Counted from the stretch's first letter, positions 15,637 through 24,566 are shown. The stretch is 64,000 nucleotides of DNA from Catelliglobosispora koreensis DSM 44566 (GCF_000379685.1 NZ_KB903289.1:97543-161542); one strand, 5' to 3'. Made by a program: numbers and translations. Notes: a model not told the origin generated them from the letters alone.

Positions 15637-17592
15637 ATGACTGAAATCAACCGCCGAACCTTATTCGGCGGCGCTTTTGCTACCGGTGCGGCGGCGATAG
15701 GGGTGGGCAGCGCGTCGCTCGCCTCGGCTGCTTCGCTCGCGGACCCGCCGCGTCCGCCGGGCCAGACGTCGATGATCGATGTCGCGTTCCCCGCGCGTTC
15801 CACCGTCCGCATAGGACTGATCGGATTGGGCAATCGCGGCGGGTCCATGGCTGGTGAATGGGCGCGGGTGCCAGGTTGCGTCGTCACCGCCGTGTGCGAC
15901 ATCCGCAGCGCCCGCGCGCAGACCGTGGCCGATCAGCTGGTCGCCTCAGGCAAACCCCGGCCCGCCATCCACGGTGGTTCCGCGTCGTCATATCAGGCAC
16001 TTCTCGCACGCACCGATGTGGACCTCGTCTACATCGCCACACCATGGGAATTCCACTACGCCCAGGGCCGCGACGCGATGCTCGCGGGCAAGCACGTGAT
16101 GGTGGAGCTGCCCATCGCCACGACCTTGACCGAGCTGTGGAGCCTGGTCGACACCTCCGAGCAGACGCGCAAACACTTGATGCTGGCCGAAAACTGCTGT
16201 TATGGCGAGCACGAGCTGGCGATGCTGAAGATGTCGCACGCGAAGGTCTTTGGCGAGGTGACCAATGGCCACGGCGGCTACCTGCACGATCTGCGGGCCC
16301 TGTTGTTCAACGACGGTTACTACACCGACGACTGGCGCCGGCTGTGGCACACCCGCAGCACCGCGAGTTTCTATCACATGCACGGTCTCGCCCCGGTTGC
16401 CGCCGCGATGGACATCAACCGCGGCGACCGCTTCGCCACCGTCAGCGCCACGTCCACGGTCGCGCGTGGCCTGGCCGATTACCGGCAGCGATTCGTGCCA
16501 GCCGGGCACCGGTCGTGGAACGAGACCTACATCAACGGTGACTTGGTCACGTGTCATATCAAGACGGCCAAGGGTTATGCCATCCGCACCGAGCACGATG
16601 TGAGCACACCGCGGCCGTATAGCCGGATCAACAGCATCGCCGGGACGCGCGGGTTGCTCGAAGGCTATGCCAACACGGCATCGACGTCGCGCATCTACTT
16701 TGAACCGGCGTTCGGTGACCACGGCTGGCGTGACTTTGGCCCGTACCGGGACCAGTACAAACACTGGCTGTGGACCAAACTTGGCGGTTCCGGCGGGGGC
16801 CATGGCGGCATGGACTTCATCATGTGCTGGCGCACGATCCAGGTCATGCGCGCGGGTCTGGTGCCCGACATCGATGTCTACGACTCGGCCGCGTGGTGCG
16901 CGCTGATCCCGCTCAGCGCCGACTCGCTGGCCCTTGGCGGAGCAGCGGTGCAAGTCCCCGATTTCACGCGCGGCGACTGGAACCGGATACGCCCCGGTCT
17001 GGATTCACCACCGTCTGACATGCCTGGGGGTGGCGGAACGCAGCCGCTGCCGAACTTGGCGGCAGCCTTCGACAACGTCGGCACCACCTATGAGTCCAAT
17101 ACGACGCCGGGCAATTTCGACGGCGACGGCAACAGTTTCTCCGCCGACAAGCTCACCGCCGCAGGGCTGGCTCCCGGCGCCACCGTCAGTGCGCTCGGCG
17201 CCAGCATCACGTGGCCCAGCGCGGTCGGCGCCAACAACAACGCGGTCGGCCGCGGGCAAGTCATCATGTTGAGCGGCCGGGGAAGCAAGCTCGTGCTTCT
17301 GGGGTCAGGCATCGGTTCTCTGCCGAGCGGCGCGGTCGTGGTGAAGTACACCGACGGCACCACCGCTCAGGGCACGATTACGTTTCCTAACTGGACCCAA
17401 CCCGCGTCCAATGGCGCCACCGCGGTCGCGACCGTCGTCGGCCGCAATCGCCAAAGCGGTTACGGCGACACGAACTACAACTACACGATCTTCGCGCACT
17501 CGGTGGCACTCAACAACGCCAAGACTGTCGAAACGGTGACGCTGCCGGTCAATAGCAGCTTGCATTTCTTCGGCATGGGCCTGGCGCCGTAA
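15637..17592 (+). CDS. Tat-exported Gfo/Idh/MocA enzyme of the GH109 type with C-terminal beta-rich domain
   Basis: A 651-residue secreted protein. The N-terminus has a twin-arginine signal (NRRTLFGGAFATG) ending near ASLADPP. The NAD-binding domain follows (VRIGLIGLGNRGGSMAGEW), then YIATPWEFH, GKHVMVELPIATT and AENCCYGEHELAML, the pattern of GH109 alpha-N-acetylgalactosaminidases, which cleave by an NAD-dependent redox mechanism. Folding with NAD inside the cell explains Tat export. The last about 190 residues form a separate domain (FDNVGTTYESN to the C-terminus) of the kind found at the ends of actinobacterial glycosidases. GAAGGAG lies 8 bases before the ATG. The substrate is inferred from family only. 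Confidence 0.85.
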   Translation: MTEINRRTLFGGAFATGAAAIGVGSASLASAASLADPPRPPGQTSMIDVAFPARSTVRIGLIGLGNRGGSMAGEWARVPGCVVTAVCDIRSARAQTVADQLVASGKPRPAIHGGSASSYQALLARTDVDLVYIATPWEFHYAQGRDAMLAGKHVMVELPIATTLTELWSLVDTSEQTRKHLMLAENCCYGEHELAMLKMSHAKVFGEVTNGHGGYLHDLRALLFNDGYYTDDWRRLWHTRSTASFYHMHGLAPVAAAMDINRGDRFATVSATSTVARGLADYRQRFVPAGHRSWNETYINGDLVTCHIKTAKGYAIRTEHDVSTPRPYSRINSIAGTRGLLEGYANTASTSRIYFEPAFGDHGWRDFGPYRDQYKHWLWTKLGGSGGGHGGMDFIMCWRTIQVMRAGLVPDIDVYDSAAWCALIPLSADSLALGGAAVQVPDFTRGDWNRIRPGLDSPPSDMPGGGGTQPLPNLAAAFDNVGTTYESNTTPGNFDGDGNSFSADKLTAAGLAPGATVSALGASITWPSAVGANNNAVGRGQVIMLSGRGSKLVLLGSGIGSLPSGAVVVKYTDGTTAQGTITFPNWTQPASNGATAVATVVGRNRQSGYGDTNYNYTIFAHSVALNNAKTVETVTLPVNSSLHFFGMGLAP

Positions 17593-17595
17593 CGG

Positions 17596-18141
17596 TTAGT
17601 CCGATGCGTGCCGTGTGCGGGCGTAGTGGCGTGCCGCCCGCACACGGTTGCCACACGAGTCGCTGCACCACTCCTTGCGTGGGTGGTCCTTGGCGAAAAA
17701 CTTGATGCAACTAGGAGCGCCGCACGCCCAGATCTCAGCGGCGGCAAGCATTTCCACGGCGCTGTGAGCGACCTCAGCGAGAGCCGCGTCAACGGCGTCG
17801 CCGCTGTGCACGGGCACCACCTGCAGCACGCGGCTGCCACGTAACTCCACCCACATGCTGGCCGCCCGGCCGACGGCGTTAATGGCCTCAAGCTCGGCGG
17901 GGGAGACCGACTCACCACCGGTGCTGGCGCTTGCCACCGAACGTATCGCCTCACGAAGCGAGCGGGCGGCCTCAACGTGACGGTCCGTGACGCTCGCCAG
18001 CGCGGCTTCGGCCAGCGGCGTGGCCAATTCGGGACGCGCCGCGCGCAGCCAGGCGGCCAAGTCGGCCGGAGTCACGAGCGCGTCTTGCTCCTGGGCGACG
18101 GCGACATAGCGGGTATTGGCCAGGGCGACGGGCAACTTCAC
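17596..18141 (-). CDS. ABATE/CGNR zinc-finger transcriptional regulator
   Basis: A 181-residue regulator. Its C-terminus has the CGNR zinc finger: CGAPSC, KEWCSDSCGNRVRAARHYARTR. The N-terminal two-thirds is the helical ABATE (stress-sensing) domain. Such regulators are often beside glyoxalase-like genes, as here. The GTG start at 18141 has TACCAT six bases upstream. A cluster of GTTAG half-sites between it and the divergent VOC gene is the likely operator. Confidence 0.88.
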   Translation of the reverse strand: MKLPVALANTRYVAVAQEQDALVTPADLAAWLRAARPELATPLAEAALASVTDRHVEAARSLREAIRSVASASTGGESVSPAELEAINAVGRAASMWVELRGSRVLQVVPVHSGDAVDAALAEVAHSAVEMLAAAEIWACGAPSCIKFFAKDHPRKEWCSDSCGNRVRAARHYARTRHASD

Positions 18142-18147
18142 ATTCTC

Positions 18148-18153
18148 ATGGTA
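18148..18153 (-). promoter_or_regulatory. -10 element, leaderless start at 18141
   Basis: On the minus strand TACCAT is followed by six bases and GTG at 18141. The nearest GTTAG half-site (18168-18174) would lie at its -35 position. Confidence 0.5.
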
Positions 18154-18167
18154 CTTGACGGCTTCAA

Positions 18168-18208
18168 CCGTTAGGCGTCTAATGGGTGCAGAAGCGCTAA
18201 CCCGTTAG
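18168..18208. promoter_or_regulatory. Probable CGNR regulator operator: repeated GTTAG half-sites
   Basis: CCGTTAG (18168-18174) and CTAATGGG (18179-18186) form an inverted pair with a 4-base gap. CTAACCCGTTAG (18197-18208) is a second palindrome with perfect 5-base arms. Both lie between the divergent regulator and VOC genes, so binding could control both. Confidence 0.55.
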
Positions 18209-18221
18209 AAAGGCTGTTCCG

Positions 18222-18644
18222 GTGGCATCCCTCCAAACCGGCCACATCGGCTTGAACGTGTCCGACCTCGACCAATCCGTGGCCTTCTACGAGCGCCTTT
18301 TCGGGTTCAGCACCAGGCGCTTCGACGGCTACGCCTTCCTGAACCACGACGGTGTGCTCATGGTGACGCTGTGGCAGCAGAGCACGCAAAGCTTCGCCAC
18401 CGACCGGCCCGGCCTGCACCACCTCTCCTTCGCCGTGCCCGACATCCCGGCCGTGGAGCATGTTGAGGCGACGCTGCGGGAGATGGGCGTGGCCATCCGC
18501 GATGACAGCGGGGTGCCCAGCGAGGTTTCCGAAAGCGGCCAGATCTTCTTCCACGACCCTGATGGCATTCGCCTGGAGGTCTACTCGCTCACGCCAGGCA
18601 AGCCCCGGGCGGCCACTTCGCAGCCGGCGTGCGGATTCTTCTGA
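18222..18644 (+). CDS. VOC (glyoxalase/dioxygenase fold) protein
   Basis: A 140-residue single-domain VOC protein: HIGLNVSDLDQSVAFYERLFGF at the start, then HHLSFAVPD and FFHDPDGIRLEVYS at the end. Likely metal ligands are the His near the N-terminus and the late Glu. Members detoxify methylglyoxal, modify antibiotics or bind ligands, and substrate cannot be assigned. GTG 18222 has GAAAGG upstream. The stop overlaps the next ATG (TGATG), so the following PNPOx-like gene is co-translated. Confidence 0.88.
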   Translation: MASLQTGHIGLNVSDLDQSVAFYERLFGFSTRRFDGYAFLNHDGVLMVTLWQQSTQSFATDRPGLHHLSFAVPDIPAVEHVEATLREMGVAIRDDSGVPSEVSESGQIFFHDPDGIRLEVYSLTPGKPRAATSQPACGFF

Positions 18645-19459
18645 TGCGTGCCTGGCACCAAGGCGAAACAGCCGTCCAGCAACGGGCCGGCTATCACCGC
18701 AACGGCGGCGTCGGGGTCCGGTTACCCGATGCCGCCCGCGATTTCCTGGCCCAGCGGCAAACGATCATCCTCGGTGGCCGCGACCTTTCCGGCCGTGTGT
18801 GGGCCGGAGCGCTCTATGGCCCGCAAGGCTTTCTCCAAGCCAACAACCAAAACCTGATAACCCTTGATGTGGTACCAGATGAGTCCGACCCGCTGCGTTT
18901 AGCGCTGCGGCACCAAGCCGACGTGGGCGCGATCGCGATAGAGCCCCAAACCCGCCGGCGCATGCGCGTCAACGGCCGCCTGCACGACCTTGGTGACCAC
19001 CTCGTCATCGAGCCCGACCAGGTGTTCGCCAACTGCCCAAAATACATCGCGGAAACGCCGCTCGGCGCCACGGACACCGGCTACGAACGCGACTGGTCCA
19101 CTGAACTATCATTAGCACAGCAGGCCTTCATCGCCACCATCGACACGTTCTTCGTCGCGTCTCATGTGGACGGTCACGGCGCTGACGCCTCGCACCGCGG
19201 CGGCCAGATCCGCGTCACCGGCCCGAAAACACTGTCGTGGCCCGACTATCGCGGCAACGCCATGTTCATGACGCTCGGCAACCTTGAGCTAGACCCGGCC
19301 TGTGGCTTGTTCATCCCCGATCGCGTCAACGGCGAGCACCTGCGCCTCACCGGCACCGCCCGCGTCGACTGGGACCCCGCAGCAGCAGCCACGTTCGAAG
19401 GCGCCGAACGGGTCGTCCACTTCGACGTGAGCGACGTCGTGCAAAGCCGCAGACCGTAG
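18644..19459 (+). CDS. Pyridoxamine 5'-phosphate oxidase-like flavin-binding protein
   Basis: A 271-residue protein. The core motif FFVASHVDGHGADASHRGGQIRV and the following NAMFMTLGNLELDPACGLFI match the split-barrel FMN-binding PNPOx-like family, in which the domain is often fused to a ferredoxin reductase; no such domain is fused here. An N-terminal half of about 150 residues precedes the motif. The ATG at 18644 overlaps the VOC stop. Being in one operon with VOC under a CGNR regulator suggests a redox or detoxification role, which is inference. Confidence 0.8.
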   Translation: MRAWHQGETAVQQRAGYHRNGGVGVRLPDAARDFLAQRQTIILGGRDLSGRVWAGALYGPQGFLQANNQNLITLDVVPDESDPLRLALRHQADVGAIAIEPQTRRRMRVNGRLHDLGDHLVIEPDQVFANCPKYIAETPLGATDTGYERDWSTELSLAQQAFIATIDTFFVASHVDGHGADASHRGGQIRVTGPKTLSWPDYRGNAMFMTLGNLELDPACGLFIPDRVNGEHLRLTGTARVDWDPAAAATFEGAERVVHFDVSDVVQSRRP

Positions 19460-19496
19460 GCTAAGGTTCGGCTTTCTTCCTGGGCTGGAGCGGCGA

Positions 19497-21575
19497 CTAG
19501 GTGGCCGCAGCCGGTGTGAAGACCGCCAGCAAGTGCCGTTGCACGCTCAGGTTCGAGGCCGCTTGTGCCGCTCGCACGGCCGCGGTGGCTGCCGTGCGCC
19601 AGCACACGCTGTATTGGCGTAAGGCGAAGTAGCCGCGCAGGTCGTCAGCTAGCAGCCACGCCACGTCAAACGGTCCGTTCTGGGCGCAGTGGGTCATCAG
19701 GGCCAGCAGGTTGAGGCGTTCGGTGTCCAGCCACGACAGTGCCTCGGCGCAGGTCATCGTGACCGTCGTTTCCGGACGGCTGAGCCGTGCCAAGTGCGGG
19801 TACAGCGCGCGTGCGGCGGCGTCGGTGTGCGCTAAATACCAGGCGTAGTAACGGTTCAGCGAGCTGTCATCGTCAGCGGCGAGCTCGTGTGCGTATGCCC
19901 GCACGAGGTCGTGAAAGGTATACCGCCCAACGCCGCCGTATTCGAGCAAGTGGATTCCGGCGAGCCGGTGTAGCAGCGCTGTCGTTTCCAGCACCGGCTG
20001 ACCCGCGAGCGCGGCGACCGCGGGTTCGCTGAAGTCGGTCGCAGGCACCAGCCCGAGGTGACGGAACAGCTTCTGCTCGGCCGGGCGCAGGCGCTCATAG
20101 GAGCGGCTAAACGCCTGACGCACCGCGATGTGGCCGTCATCGGCACTGGTCATGGCCGACAGCGGATCGGTGGCCAGCCGTTGAGCGAAGGCTTCAATGG
20201 GTGTACTCGGCTGGTCGGCGACCTGAGCGGCGGTGATCCTGACGGCCAGTGGCAGCCCAGCACACGCGCGCACCAGCCCGGACACGGCGTGCGGTTCCCT
20301 CGCGGCCCGCTGAGCCCCGACGATGCGGCCAACGAGCTCGTGCACTTCTGCTTCTGGCAGGCACGGCAAACTGATGCGGCGGGCCCCGTCTGTCGCGGTC
20401 AGACTGGCGAGCCGGCTCGTGCTGGTGACGAGGGTGAAGCACGTTCCGCCGCCGGGAAGCAGAGGCCGGATCTGTTCGGCACTGGCCGCGTTGTCGAGCA
20501 CGATGAGGATCCGCTTACCGGCCAGTGCCGAACGGTATGCGGCACTTGCCTCCTCGACGTCCACGGGCAGACTCCGCACACCCAGGCTGCGCAAGAAAAA
20601 CGCCAGCACGGCAACGGGCTCAGTGCCCTGAAGGTTGAAGAACAGCTGACCGTCAGCGAAGGCGTCAGCGTGCTCGTGAGCCCACCGCAAAGCCAGTGCT
20701 GTCTTGCCTATCCCGGGCGGCCCGGTGATCGCGGCCAGGGACTCACCCTGAGCCAAGTAGGCGGTCAGCTGAGCGGCCTCCTCGGCGCGGCCGGTGAAGT
20801 CGCTGACCGTCAGCGGCAACTGGCGCGGCGTTGGCGCGCTGGGCATCTGGTGTGGACGGTCCAAGCTCGGGTCAGCGCGCAGGATCGCCTGTTCCAGCCC
20901 GGCGAACCCCGCATCGGGGTCCAGACCGTGCAGATCGGCCAGGCCAGCCCGGAAGCGGCGGCCGATGGCGAGGGCTTCGTGTGACCGCCCGCAGCGGTAG
21001 AGCGCTAGCATGTGCAGCTCGATGAGCTTGCCGCGTAACGGGTTGGCGGTGGTCACCGGATTCAAGGCCACCGCCAGTTCTTCGTGGCGGCCGAGCTCAA
21101 GTTCCTTTTGCGCGAGCCGTTCCCACGCGACTAGCCGTTGTTCCTCCAGGTAGACGCGGGCCGCCTCGGCGAACGGGGCGTCGCACCCGGCCAGGGCAGG
21201 GCCACGCCACAGATCCAGTGCGGCCCGCAGATGCTTGGCGGCGATAGCTGTCTCGGCCACGGCGGCATCAGCCAGGTGCCGCTGAAAGTCAGTCAGGTCG
21301 AAATCGGGCGCGTGCAGGCAGTACCCACATTGTTTGGTCTCAATAGTTTTCCGGCCGGTGATTTCCCGCAGCGTGCAGACCATGGCCTGGATCTGGGAGC
21401 GGGCCGTCGCCGGTGGAATGCCGCCCCACAGCGCCTCGGCGATGCCGTCGATGGTGACCGTGCGCCCGGTGTTGAGCAGCAGAAACGCCAGCAACGCCCG
21501 ATGGCGTGGCCGTCCTGCGGCGATAATCGCCTCGCCGTCGCTCACCTCAATAGGCCCGAGAATCCCAAACCGCAT
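19497..21575 (-). CDS. AfsR/SARP-family regulator with NB-ARC ATPase domain, short C-terminus
   Basis: A 692-residue regulator. The N-terminal DNA-binding winged helix (RPRHRALLAFLLLNTGRTV) and bacterial activation domain are typical of SARPs. An NB-ARC/STAND ATPase follows with P-loop GPPGIGKTAL at about 285-294 and ILIVLDNAAS as Walker B. AfsR-type proteins normally continue into a long TPR array (about 900-1000 residues in total), whereas this one ends soon after the first helical repeats. SARPs usually activate antibiotic clusters, but no biosynthetic cluster is in the window. ATG 21575 starts the homology; ATG 21590 with TATGCG six bases upstream is a credible alternative. Confidence 0.85.
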   Translation of the reverse strand: MRFGILGPIEVSDGEAIIAAGRPRHRALLAFLLLNTGRTVTIDGIAEALWGGIPPATARSQIQAMVCTLREITGRKTIETKQCGYCLHAPDFDLTDFQRHLADAAVAETAIAAKHLRAALDLWRGPALAGCDAPFAEAARVYLEEQRLVAWERLAQKELELGRHEELAVALNPVTTANPLRGKLIELHMLALYRCGRSHEALAIGRRFRAGLADLHGLDPDAGFAGLEQAILRADPSLDRPHQMPSAPTPRQLPLTVSDFTGRAEEAAQLTAYLAQGESLAAITGPPGIGKTALALRWAHEHADAFADGQLFFNLQGTEPVAVLAFFLRSLGVRSLPVDVEEASAAYRSALAGKRILIVLDNAASAEQIRPLLPGGGTCFTLVTSTSRLASLTATDGARRISLPCLPEAEVHELVGRIVGAQRAAREPHAVSGLVRACAGLPLAVRITAAQVADQPSTPIEAFAQRLATDPLSAMTSADDGHIAVRQAFSRSYERLRPAEQKLFRHLGLVPATDFSEPAVAALAGQPVLETTALLHRLAGIHLLEYGGVGRYTFHDLVRAYAHELAADDDSSLNRYYAWYLAHTDAAARALYPHLARLSRPETTVTMTCAEALSWLDTERLNLLALMTHCAQNGPFDVAWLLADDLRGYFALRQYSVCWRTAATAAVRAAQAASNLSVQRHLLAVFTPAAAT

Positions 21576-21637
21576 GCCAACAGGACGCATCGCAGACGCA
21601 TATTCGTTGCATACCAACCCCGGCGAGCCTGTGAGCT

Positions 21638-21667
21638 GAGGGCCCGGAACCGGCAGTCCGGGCCCTC
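21638..21667. terminator. Hairpin downstream of tfoX-like gene
   Basis: An 11-bp perfect inverted repeat (GAGGGCCCGGA and its complement) with an 8-base loop lies between the SARP promoter region and the tfoX-like stop. Confidence 0.7.
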
Positions 21668-21683
21668 GTTCAAAGCCTGAACG

Positions 21684-22016
21684 TCATTTTGGTGGCAAGG
21701 TCCGGGCGAAGGCGATCCCGCGGGTAACCCAGCGTTTTAGGTCGGCGGCTTTGCGGCAGGCTGATTCGTCAACGGTGATCCAGCCTCGCATCGGCTTACC
21801 GCGCATGACCATTTCGGCGGCTCCCGGCTCGTCGAGCACCTTGTCAGAGGTGTCTGGATCCATGCGCACCAAGAGCCCGCCCTGCCCCCGCACCGCTACG
21901 GCCATGTTTCCGTTGAGCAGCATGGCCAGCCCGCCAAACATGCGTTGCTCGGTCAGCCCTTTTTCCTTGCCAGTGAGTTCGCGGACGCGGTTCGCCAGGT
22001 CCTCGTCATAGGCCAT
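21684..22016 (-). CDS. TfoX/Sxy N-terminal-domain protein
   Basis: A 110-residue protein matching the TfoX N-terminal fold: EQRMFGGLAMLLNGNMAVAV and RMDPDTSDKVL, then MRGWITVDE. The domain is named after a competence regulator of gamma-proteobacteria, but single-domain actinobacterial members have no proven role. The ATG at 22016 lies 37 bases from the divergent aldo/keto reductase start; the much longer frame to 22379 would run into that gene. The downstream hairpin fits its end. Confidence 0.85.
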   Translation of the reverse strand: MAYDEDLANRVRELTGKEKGLTEQRMFGGLAMLLNGNMAVAVRGQGGLLVRMDPDTSDKVLDEPGAAEMVMRGKPMRGWITVDESACRKAADLKRWVTRGIAFARTLPPK

Positions 22017-22052
22017 TGCCCCATCGTCGCATGTTCGGGGAAGAATCGAATC

Positions 22053-22832
22053 ATGACTGCACACGCACAACCGGCCGCGGCCTTGCCAGGCGGGGGCGCC
22101 ATCCCGCTGCTGGGCTTCGGCACCTGGCAAGCAACCGGCAAGAGCGGATACGAGGCTGTAAAGACCGCTCTGGAGACCGGCTACCGGCACATCGATACCG
22201 CCACGATCTACGGCAACGAGCGGCAGGTGGGTGCCGCGCTTCGCGACAGCGGGGTACCCCGTGAGTCGGTGTTCCTGACCACCAAGGTGCCGCCGGACCG
22301 CGTGGGGCATGCGCGGCAAACACTTGAGGAAAGCCTTAGCGCGCTGGGCGTGGATCAGGTCGACTTGTGGCTTATCCACTGGCCGCCCGCGCGTGGGCAG
22401 TCAGAGCGGCTCTGGCGTGAACTCATCGCCGCACGCGACGCTGGTCTAACACGGGCAATCGGGGTGAGCAATTACTCCATCACAGAGATCGATCAGCTGG
22501 TCAAAACCACCGGTGAACTGCCCGCACTCAATCAAATCAAATGGGGTCCACCGTTGTATGACGCCAAAGTTCAGGCCGCTCACCGCGAACGCGGCATCGT
22601 GCTAGAGGGCTACAGCGCCTTTAGGGTCACGAAGCTCAACAGCGCGGTCCTAACGGAAATCGCCCAGCGGCACGGTGTTACCGGCGCTCAGGTCGTGCTG
22701 CGGTGGCATCTGCAGCACGAGACCGTGGTGATCCCCAAATCGGTTACCCCGCAACGCATCCGCGCGAACTTCGACATCTTCGGTTTCACGCTGACGGAGC
22801 AGGAGATGGGCCGCATCGATAGCCATGCCTAG
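22053..22832 (+). CDS. Aldo/keto reductase
   Basis: A 259-residue NADPH-dependent oxidoreductase with an (alpha/beta)8 barrel. The catalytic tetrad is visible: Asp and Tyr in DTATIYGNE, Lys in FLTTKVPPD and His in WLIHWPP. The coenzyme-binding IPKSVTPQRIRAN closes the protein. It is of the AKR5 type (2,5-diketogluconate reductase-like), and the substrate is unknown. It is divergent from tfoX and followed by a strong hairpin. Confidence 0.9.
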   Translation: MTAHAQPAAALPGGGAIPLLGFGTWQATGKSGYEAVKTALETGYRHIDTATIYGNERQVGAALRDSGVPRESVFLTTKVPPDRVGHARQTLEESLSALGVDQVDLWLIHWPPARGQSERLWRELIAARDAGLTRAIGVSNYSITEIDQLVKTTGELPALNQIKWGPPLYDAKVQAAHRERGIVLEGYSAFRVTKLNSAVLTEIAQRHGVTGAQVVLRWHLQHETVVIPKSVTPQRIRANFDIFGFTLTEQEMGRIDSHA

Positions 22833-22837
22833 CAAGG

Positions 22838-22872
22838 AGTGGCCGCCGCACCCTCGCGAGGCGGCGGCCACT
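22838..22872. terminator. Bidirectional hairpin between convergent genes
   Basis: AGTGGCCGCCGC and its exact complement form a 12-bp stem between the aldo/keto reductase stop and the stop of the secreted protein at 22886. Confidence 0.75.
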
Positions 22873-22885
22873 GTCCACTCAGGAC

Positions 22886-23353
22886 TCAGCCGTTGACGAA
22901 ACTCCACAGGTAGGTGATCCGGGCGTCGCCGGCGTTGATCCGGACCCCGCCATAGACGTTCTTGTTGGCCGTCTCTGACCAGTCAAAGTTGCACCGGGCC
23001 CACGAGCCGACTCCGTGCGGGTTGCGGCACCAGCGGTCGGCGACACCCGCCGAGGCGGTGATCAGCGCCATCGCGGAGTGCGTGTCTTCGGAGCCATCGC
23101 GCACATAAACGATGTCGCCGGCGTAGTTGATGCAGACCCGGGTGTTGCGGTTGGGGTCGGTAAGGCAGGTGTCCTGCCCGGACGGTCCGCTCACCTGAAC
23201 ACCGGTCTGGCAGGAGACGTTCGAGCTTCCGCACCAGGTGAAGTAGCTGTCATCGGCCATGCTCGGTGACTGAACGCTAAATACCGCGGCACCGATCGCT
23301 AGGGCGACCGCGGCGGCACGGGATGCGAGTCTTCTTCCGAGGGTGAACCGCAT
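22886..23353 (-). CDS. Secreted small protein, six cysteines, unknown function
   Basis: A 155-residue exported protein. It has a signal peptide (basic MRFTLGRRLASR, hydrophobic core, cleavage after SMA) and a mature domain of about 120 residues. The cysteines (WCGSSNVSC, DTCLTD, RVCINY, DRWCRNP, ARCNFD) could form three disulfides. No family was recognised. The ATG at 23353 follows GGAGGT at ideal spacing, giving one of the strongest ribosome sites in the window, which suggests high expression. Confidence 0.8.
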   Translation of the reverse strand: MRFTLGRRLASRAAAVALAIGAAVFSVQSPSMADDSYFTWCGSSNVSCQTGVQVSGPSGQDTCLTDPNRNTRVCINYAGDIVYVRDGSEDTHSAMALITASAGVADRWCRNPHGVGSWARCNFDWSETANKNVYGGVRINAGDARITYLWSFVNG

Positions 23354-23435
23354 AGAGAGACCTCCTTGCCTCTGGATGATCTGATCTGACCGGCCCATCC
23401 TGACGCGTAGAGATATAGAAATCCTACAATTCGAG

Positions 23436-24566
23436 CTAGTTCCCCATGACACGCAGGAAATCGGCGTAGAAAAGACCCAGGCCGGCCGCGACGAAAATGC
23501 CGCCGATGATCCAGAACCGGATGACAATGTTGACCTCGCTCCAGCCCTTCATCTCGAAGTGATGGTGCATCGGCGAGATCAGGAAGATGCGTTTGCCCGT
23601 CGTCTTGTACGAGATCATCTGCAGGATCACCGAGCCCATGAGGATCGCGAATAGCCCGCCGATCAGCGGCAGCAACAGCTCGGTGCGTGTCGCGATGGCC
23701 AGGCCACCGATGAGCCCACCCAGGCCCAACGCGCCGGTATCACCCATGATGATCCGTGCGGGTGAGGCGTTCCACCACAGGAAGCCGACACACGCCCCGG
23801 CCGCGGCGGCCGCGATCATGGAGATCTCCAGCGGATCGCGAACCTGGTAGCAATAGGGGATCAGCGCGTCCGGGTTGGACGTGTAGCCCCGGTCGCCGCA
23901 CCAGTGCTGATACTGCCAGGCGCCAATGAAGCTGTAGGCCGACAGCACCATCACGCTCGACCCGGTCGCCAGACCGTCTAAGCCGTCGGTGATGTTCACC
24001 GCGTTGCTGGTGGCGATGATGATGAGCACGAACAGGACCACTGCGCCGATCTTGCCGATGTCGAGCCAGTCGATGTCCCTGATGAACGAGATCTTGGTCG
24101 AGCCGACCGTTTGCCCGTTCGTGCTGGGGAAGTAGAGGGCGATCACGCCGAACACCGCGCCGACGAGCGACTGCCCGATGAGTTTGCCCCTCTTGCTCAG
24201 GCCACCGCTGTTACGCCGGCGCACCTTGAGCAGGTCGTCGATGCAGCCGACCGCTCCACAAAAGACGAACAGCCCCAGCAGCACCAGGCCCGTGATCGAT
24301 GGGGGGATCTGCGCGATCTGCCGCTCCGGCACGCTTAGCAGCGCGAAGTGCCCGGCGACATAGGCGATGATGGTGGCGACGATGAACACCACACCGCCCA
24401 TGGGCGGGGTGCCCTTCTTGCCCTGATGCTGCGGCACCGGCCCGACCGCCGCTTCGGTGCGGATGGGCTGGGCCACTTTGAGGCGGATGAAAAGCCGGAT
24501 CGCTAACGGCGTCCCGAAGAGGGAAACCAGGAACGCCACCACGGTAGCGATAAAGACAGCTCTCAC
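23436..24566 (-). CDS. mraY: Phospho-N-acetylmuramoyl-pentapeptide-transferase
   Basis: Transfers phospho-MurNAc-pentapeptide to undecaprenyl phosphate to make lipid I. The 376-residue polytopic protein has [11 protein letters not shown], the catalytic Asp-Asp in [37 protein letters not shown] and [14 protein letters not shown]. An insert around [12 protein letters not shown] is like that of other actinobacterial MraY proteins. Start is GTG 24566, just before the first membrane helix, with GGGGAAGTGAG upstream. The gene is normally inside the dcw cluster with murF and murD; here its neighbours are unrelated secreted-protein genes. It may be a second copy or a relocated gene. Confidence 0.93.
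   Translation of the reverse strand: MRAVFIATVVAFLVSLFGTPLAIRLFIRLKVAQPIRTEAAVGPVPQHQGKKGTPPMGGVVFIVATIIAYVAGHFALLSVPERQIAQIPPSITGLVLLGLFVFCGAVGCIDDLLKVRRRNSGGLSKRGKLIGQSLVGAVFGVIALYFPSTNGQTVGSTKISFIRDIDWLDIGKIGAVVLFVLIIIATSNAVNITDGLDGLATGSSVMVLSAYSFIGAWQYQHWCGDRGYTSNPDALIPYCYQVRDPLEISMIAAAAAGACVGFLWWNASPARIIMGDTGALGLGGLIGGLAIATRTELLLPLIGGLFAILMGSVILQMISYKTTGKRIFLISPMHHHFEMKGWSEVNIVIRFWIIGGIFVAAGLGLFYADFLRVMGN

Noticed and set aside
15988-16953. 321-codon minus-strand open frame
   Set aside because: Antisense to the conserved NAD-binding and catalytic region of the GH109-like gene, with no family features.
20058-20984. 308-codon plus-strand open frame
   Set aside because: Antisense to the NB-ARC domain of the SARP regulator. 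Amino acid composition is atypical and no motif is present.
19497-21575. Secondary-metabolite cluster around the SARP regulator and O-methyltransferase
   Set aside because: No PKS, NRPS, terpene or RiPP genes are present anywhere in the window. A SARP and a methyltransferase 38 kb apart are not a cluster.
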